This document shows positions 5,224 to 8,579 of a stretch of 8,579 nucleotides of DNA, in pieces. The translations under genes and the position numbers were made by a program. This stretch comes from Clostridia bacterium (lineage in GTDB: Bacteria > UBA6262 > WVXT01 > JAUXBS01), in contig JAUXDE010000076.1 of assembly GCA_030618495.1 (NCBI GenBank), positions 1-8,579 of the forward strand. The letters run 5' to 3'. The stretch's first letter is position 1. Each line of letters starts with the position of its first letter. The notes under the pieces were generated by a model. That model saw only the letters and a list, made by a program, of their open reading frames with translations, was not told where the DNA came from and searched no databases.

Positions 5224-8175
5224 ATGCTGGGTATATTAATAACAATACTGTTTTTTCTTTCGGGCGCATGCGGCCTGGTTTATGAAGTTGTGTGGCTGCG
5301 TATGCTGGGGCTCATACTGGGCTCGACCGTGTTTGCCGCAAGCACGGTTCTTTCATCTTATATGGCGGGCCTTGCGCTTGGTTCTTTTTTTTCAGGCAGG
5401 ATAATAGATAAAAAGGGCAGTCCCCTGAAAGTATTCGCCATGCTGGAAGCGGGAGTCGGTATTTCCGCGCTTATGGTACCCCTTGTATTCAGGCTGCTCG
5501 AAGGTTTTTATGCCAATATTCATTCAGTATTTCACTCCAATGCTTACCTGTTTTCGATAGTTCGGTTCATTATTTCTTTTATTGTGCTGTTGGTACCCAC
5601 GACGTTGATGGGGGCTACCCTTCCGGTGTTGAGCAGGTATTTTATAAAGAAATTCGATAACCTGGCAAACAGGTTTGGAATCCTTTACGGTATAAATACC
5701 CTCGGTGCCGTTGCCGGGTGTTTCGCGGCAGGGTTTATCCTTATAGAAAAACTCGGGGTTACCAATACAATTATATTAGCCGCCGTTATCAATATTGCCA
5801 TTGCCCTGGCAGTGTTGCTGGCAGGCAGGAATGAGCCGGTATCGGGGGATATTAAAACGAGCAGGGAGGAAGCGCGTAATCCCGTTAACTATTCCGGGGC
5901 CACGGGTACGCTTGCCCTTATTGTTATGTCCGTTTCCGGTTTTTGCGCTCTTTCTTACGAGGTGCTGTGGAGCAGGGTGCTGGTGTTCTTCTTTACGAGT
6001 AATACGTACGCGTTCAGCATGATGCTCATCATATTCCTTGCGGGGATATCAATAGGAAGTTTCGTTTTCGGCAAGCTTGCCGACAGGAGCAGGGATCCTC
6101 TTTCCATGCTGGGTATTATGGAAGTCCTTATAGGCATATTCGGGATAATGTCCGTCGTGATGTTTGCCAGGATTAATGCCATTATGGGTGATGCTTCCGG
6201 GAGCTGGGCAGGCCGGGTTGTTTCAATGCTTGCGGGCTGCGGCGCGGTGATGTTCCTGCCCGCTTTTCTTATGGGGGGCGCTTTTCCCGTTGCCGGCAGG
6301 ATTTATATTCCAGGTATAAAAAAACTGGGCGCTTCCATAGGCAACCTGTATTCCATAAATACGCTCGGGGGTATAATCGGTTCCGTAATAACCGGTTTTG
6401 TGCTTATCCCCGTTATTGGCATTCAGAAGGTTATAATATTGATTGGAATTATAAACCTGGTTATTGGCAGTGTTGTTATTATCTATAATCCCGTGGTCAA
6501 GAAGAAGAAGAAGTTATATTTTGGGTTATTTATAGGCATTGTGTTTATACTAACCGCTTTCATTCCTTCAGGTAAGCCTGTTATCCTGTACAGCCGTATA
6601 GTGCGTGATGCCTCGCGTCCCGCGAAGCTTATGTATTACAAGGAAGACATAACAGCCACCGTTTCCGTGATTGAAGTTGATGGTGACAGGAAGCTGAATA
6701 TAGACGGGTTCAATGCCGCGGGTACGAAACAGTACGAGTACATGCGCATGCTCGGCCACCTGCCGTTACTACTGTGCAGGAATCCGGAAAATGTCCTGGT
6801 ACTGTGTTTCGGTACCGGTACCACGTGCGGTTCCATATATAATCACGGGGTAAAAAGGCTTGACTGCGTGGAGATTTCACCTGCGGTTGTCGATGCCGGC
6901 AAGTATTACAGGGATTATAATTATGGTATTCTTGAAAAAGAAAGGTTTAATCTCATCGTGGATGATGGCAGGAATTACCTGCTGTATTCAGACAGGAAGT
7001 ATGATGTTATAACCACCGAACCTATGCACCCGTACCTTTCAGGCGCGGTTAATTTTTATTCAAAGGATTTTTACGAGCTTTGCAGAAAACGCCTCACCGA
7101 AAATGGAGTGATGTGCCAGTGGGCTCCCATGCATGTCCTTTCAAAGGAAGATTATAATATGGTACTGAGGACTTTTCGGGAGGTATTCCCTCATTCCACC
7201 ATGTGGTTCGTGGGTACCGAGAGTATTTTGATAGGCACCAACAAAGAGCTCAGCATTGATTTTAAAGCCCTCGAAGAGAGGCTTTCGTCGGAGGATGTGA
7301 AGAGGGACCTTGCAAAGATACATCATGACAGCGTGTACGCGATACTGGACTCGTTTGTCATGGATGAATCATCGCTTGCGGAATATACGAAGGATAGCAA
7401 GGTGATAACGGATGACAGGCCGGTTATAGAGTTTTCCGCTCCAAGGAACCTGATACTGCCTGCTTCGAAGACGTGGCTTGCCAATATTGGTGAAATCAAC
7501 AGGAGAAGGGAACGGGTTTTCCCGTTGCTTGTTAATACAGGCAATGAAACGCTGATTATAAAGGATACTCTCGAAAGGTATTTCCAGGCAACGAACCATG
7601 TAATAAAGGGCCAGGTATATTCCGGCAGGAAGCAGTCCGAATTAGTTTCTCGGGAATTCGGCAGGGCGTTTATACTGAACCCCGGGGACCGCAGGATGGA
7701 TCTCCTGGTAACCAATGAAGGCGGAAAACTGAAATACTTTTATTTTCATATGGGTGACGGGTTCAGGAAGGCGGGTAGTCCTGATAATGCTATTCTTGCG
7801 TATAAGAGGGTTCTTGAAATAGACCCGGGTTATGCCCGGGCCCATAATGGCCTTGCCCTGGCATATAATGAGAAAGGCATGTATGATGAAAGTATAAAGG
7901 AATGCCTGAAAGCAATAGAGCTTGACCCGGGGGTGGCAGCAGCGTACGGCAACCTCGGTATAGTTTATCTTAACAGCGGGTATTCCTCCATGGCGGAAGA
8001 ATCTTTCAGGAAGGCGATAAGCATAGACGCCGCTCATGCCGTTTCCCATTATTACCTTGGTATTATATACAGGGAAAAGGGGTTGCGCGATAAGGCCGAA
8101 AGGAAGTTCAAAGATGCTTTGCGGGTGAACCCGGGGTTTAAAAGGGCAAAGCAGGCGCTTGATAAAACACGTTAG
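5224..8175 (+). CDS. Fused MFS transporter-like / spermidine-synthase-like protein with C-terminal TPRs
   Basis: The 983-residue protein has four parts. Residues 1-425 hold about 12 helices in two related halves: SG-C-L-YEV-W recurs at 12-24 and 237-249, and the MFS motif-A-like loops GRIIDKKG (58-65) and GKLADRSRD (283-291) correspond. An extra hydrophobic segment at 431-450 follows KKKKK (426-430). Residues about 465-670 form a spermidine-synthase-like Rossmann domain: FGTGTTCGS (529-537), VEISP (549-553), DDGRNYL (580-586) and EPMHPYLSG (599-607). EP-x-x-P replaces the catalytic-Asp segment of true SpeE, so aminopropyl transfer is doubtful; this is typical of the fused MFS/SpdSyn family. 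TDDRPVIEF (about 730-738) is another family signature. Four TPRs span about 837-972. Function in this family is unproven. Start: ATG 5224 begins the conserved LSGACGLVYEVVW helix. No Shine-Dalgarno is visible, and the TTG at 5209 overlaps the -10 region. Confidence 0.9.
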   Translation: MLGILITILFFLSGACGLVYEVVWLRMLGLILGSTVFAASTVLSSYMAGLALGSFFSGRIIDKKGSPLKVFAMLEAGVGISALMVPLVFRLLEGFYANIHSVFHSNAYLFSIVRFIISFIVLLVPTTLMGATLPVLSRYFIKKFDNLANRFGILYGINTLGAVAGCFAAGFILIEKLGVTNTIILAAVINIAIALAVLLAGRNEPVSGDIKTSREEARNPVNYSGATGTLALIVMSVSGFCALSYEVLWSRVLVFFFTSNTYAFSMMLIIFLAGISIGSFVFGKLADRSRDPLSMLGIMEVLIGIFGIMSVVMFARINAIMGDASGSWAGRVVSMLAGCGAVMFLPAFLMGGAFPVAGRIYIPGIKKLGASIGNLYSINTLGGIIGSVITGFVLIPVIGIQKVIILIGIINLVIGSVVIIYNPVVKKKKKLYFGLFIGIVFILTAFIPSGKPVILYSRIVRDASRPAKLMYYKEDITATVSVIEVDGDRKLNIDGFNAAGTKQYEYMRMLGHLPLLLCRNPENVLVLCFGTGTTCGSIYNHGVKRLDCVEISPAVVDAGKYYRDYNYGILEKERFNLIVDDGRNYLLYSDRKYDVITTEPMHPYLSGAVNFYSKDFYELCRKRLTENGVMCQWAPMHVLSKEDYNMVLRTFREVFPHSTMWFVGTESILIGTNKELSIDFKALEERLSSEDVKRDLAKIHHDSVYAILDSFVMDESSLAEYTKDSKVITDDRPVIEFSAPRNLILPASKTWLANIGEINRRRERVFPLLVNTGNETLIIKDTLERYFQATNHVIKGQVYSGRKQSELVSREFGRAFILNPGDRRMDLLVTNEGGKLKYFYFHMGDGFRKAGSPDNAILAYKRVLEIDPGYARAHNGLALAYNEKGMYDESIKECLKAIELDPGVAAAYGNLGIVYLNSGYSSMAEESFRKAISIDAAHAVSHYYLGIIYREKGLRDKAERKFKDALRVNPGFKRAKQALDKTR

Positions 8176-8194
8176 TTGAATTCCTGTCAACAGT

Positions 8195-8578
8195 TTACAT
8201 CAAACCGTTCTTGAAGTTAAACTTGACGGTATCGGGCGGATTGGCGCTTTTTTCATAGGCTTCAGCAATTCTTTTCCACTTTTCTTCGTCAGGTTTTATG
8301 AAACTCAAATCAATACCGAATTTCCTTATGCCGGCAGCCATAAGTTTTTTCCTGGAATTATACAGCGCTACCGGTTTTTCAGGGATTATAACCGCATGTT
8401 TGGAATCCTGCTCCAGCCTGAAACCATAACTCCCGTCAGGGGAGGAGAAGTTCTTAATTGACTTGCTTTTATCTCCCGTGAACATCCTGGACCTTGCAAT
8501 AACAGGGTAACCGTAAAGATAAACCACCAACCTGCCGCCTATCCCGGCGCGGCTTATGCCTTTAAGGTTCAATATGTC
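8195..8578 (-). CDS. Peptidase U32-family-like protein, C-terminal part (5' end outside window)
   Basis: The minus-strand frame is open to the right edge, with about 127 residues visible, so the TTG-start reading at 8572 is only an artefact of the edge. Four elements in order resemble the C-terminal part of U32 peptidase-like proteins: a strand-rich VVYLYGYPVIARSRMF segment; a DGSYGFRLEQD segment that corresponds to the 'D-x-x-G-x-x-F-x-L' of the family; then PVALYNSRKKLMAAGIRKFG; then a short acidic helix. U32 proteins include collagenase-like peptidases and enzymes of tRNA or quinone hydroxylation, and the role here cannot be told. The C-terminal end (NFKNGLM) is normal. The gene converges on the fusion gene with only 19 nt between stop codons and no clear terminator. 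The assignment rests on pattern resemblance only. Confidence 0.6.
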   Translation of the reverse strand, partial: DILNLKGISRAGIGGRLVVYLYGYPVIARSRMFTGDKSKSIKNFSSPDGSYGFRLEQDSKHAVIIPEKPVALYNSRKKLMAAGIRKFGIDLSFIKPDEEKWKRIAEAYEKSANPPDTVKFNFKNGLM

Positions 8579-8579
8579 A

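Noticed and set aside
7824-7841. CCCGGG-TTATG-CCCGGG inverted repeat
   Set aside because: It lies within conserved TPR codons (DPGYARAHN), so it is explained by coding constraint.
7642-8190. 182-codon minus-strand ORF opposite the TPR region
   Set aside because: It is antisense to well-supported TPR coding sequence, has no recognisable domain and is explained as a shadow frame.
8171-8193. Bidirectional terminator between the convergent genes
   Set aside because: Only a 5-bp GTTGA/TCAAC stem with a 7-nt loop is present, without a T-run on either strand.

Overview
The window looks like a chromosomal segment of a bacterium. It carries a bacterial bL33 ribosomal protein, the rRNA methyltransferases RlmD and RlmN, near-consensus sigma-70-type promoters and Shine-Dalgarno sites. 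Nothing in it fixes the taxon. The fused MFS/spermidine-synthase-like/TPR protein and the mixed, moderate G+C content would suit a poorly sampled or candidate-phylum lineage, but that is only an inference.

Layout. (1) Positions 1-809 hold the 3' part of an AT-rich gene for a DUF4143-type ATPase, cut by the left edge. (2) Positions 895-3620 form a ribosome-biogenesis cluster: two overlapping consensus promoters, rpmG, a 62-nt potential RNA fold, rlmD, then rlmN overlapping rlmD by the ATGA stop/start. (3) Positions 3609-3766 are a roughly 158-bp palindromic, MITE-like repeat whose left arm supplies the last codons and stop of rlmN. (4) Positions 3829-4097 contain an extended -10 promoter and a Phd/YefM-family antitoxin with no toxin next to it. 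(5) Positions 4195-4975 contain a strong promoter, a 5'-UTR hairpin, an 8-codon upstream ORF with the best ribosome-binding site of the area, and a class I SAM methyltransferase. (6) Positions 4976-5223 hold a possible gene remnant, a weak hairpin and a promoter. (7) Positions 5224-8175 encode a 983-residue protein: a duplicated 12-helix MFS-like membrane part, an extra helix, a spermidine-synthase-like SAM domain without the expected catalytic residue, and four TPRs. Its promoter sits so close to the ATG that the mRNA is probably leaderless. (8) Positions 8195-8578 hold the C-terminal part of a U32-peptidase-like gene on the minus strand, convergent with the previous gene and cut by the right edge.

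How they work together. The rpmG-rlmD-rlmN cluster is coherent: one 50S protein and two enzymes that modify 23S rRNA. The later genes look like independent transcription units, each with its own promoter. I see no tRNA, rRNA, CRISPR array or complete insertion sequence. The most unusual items are the palindromic element at the rlmN stop, the probable leaderless start and odd domain architecture of the 983-residue protein, the short upstream ORFs that overlap start codons, and the potential RNA fold between rpmG and rlmD.
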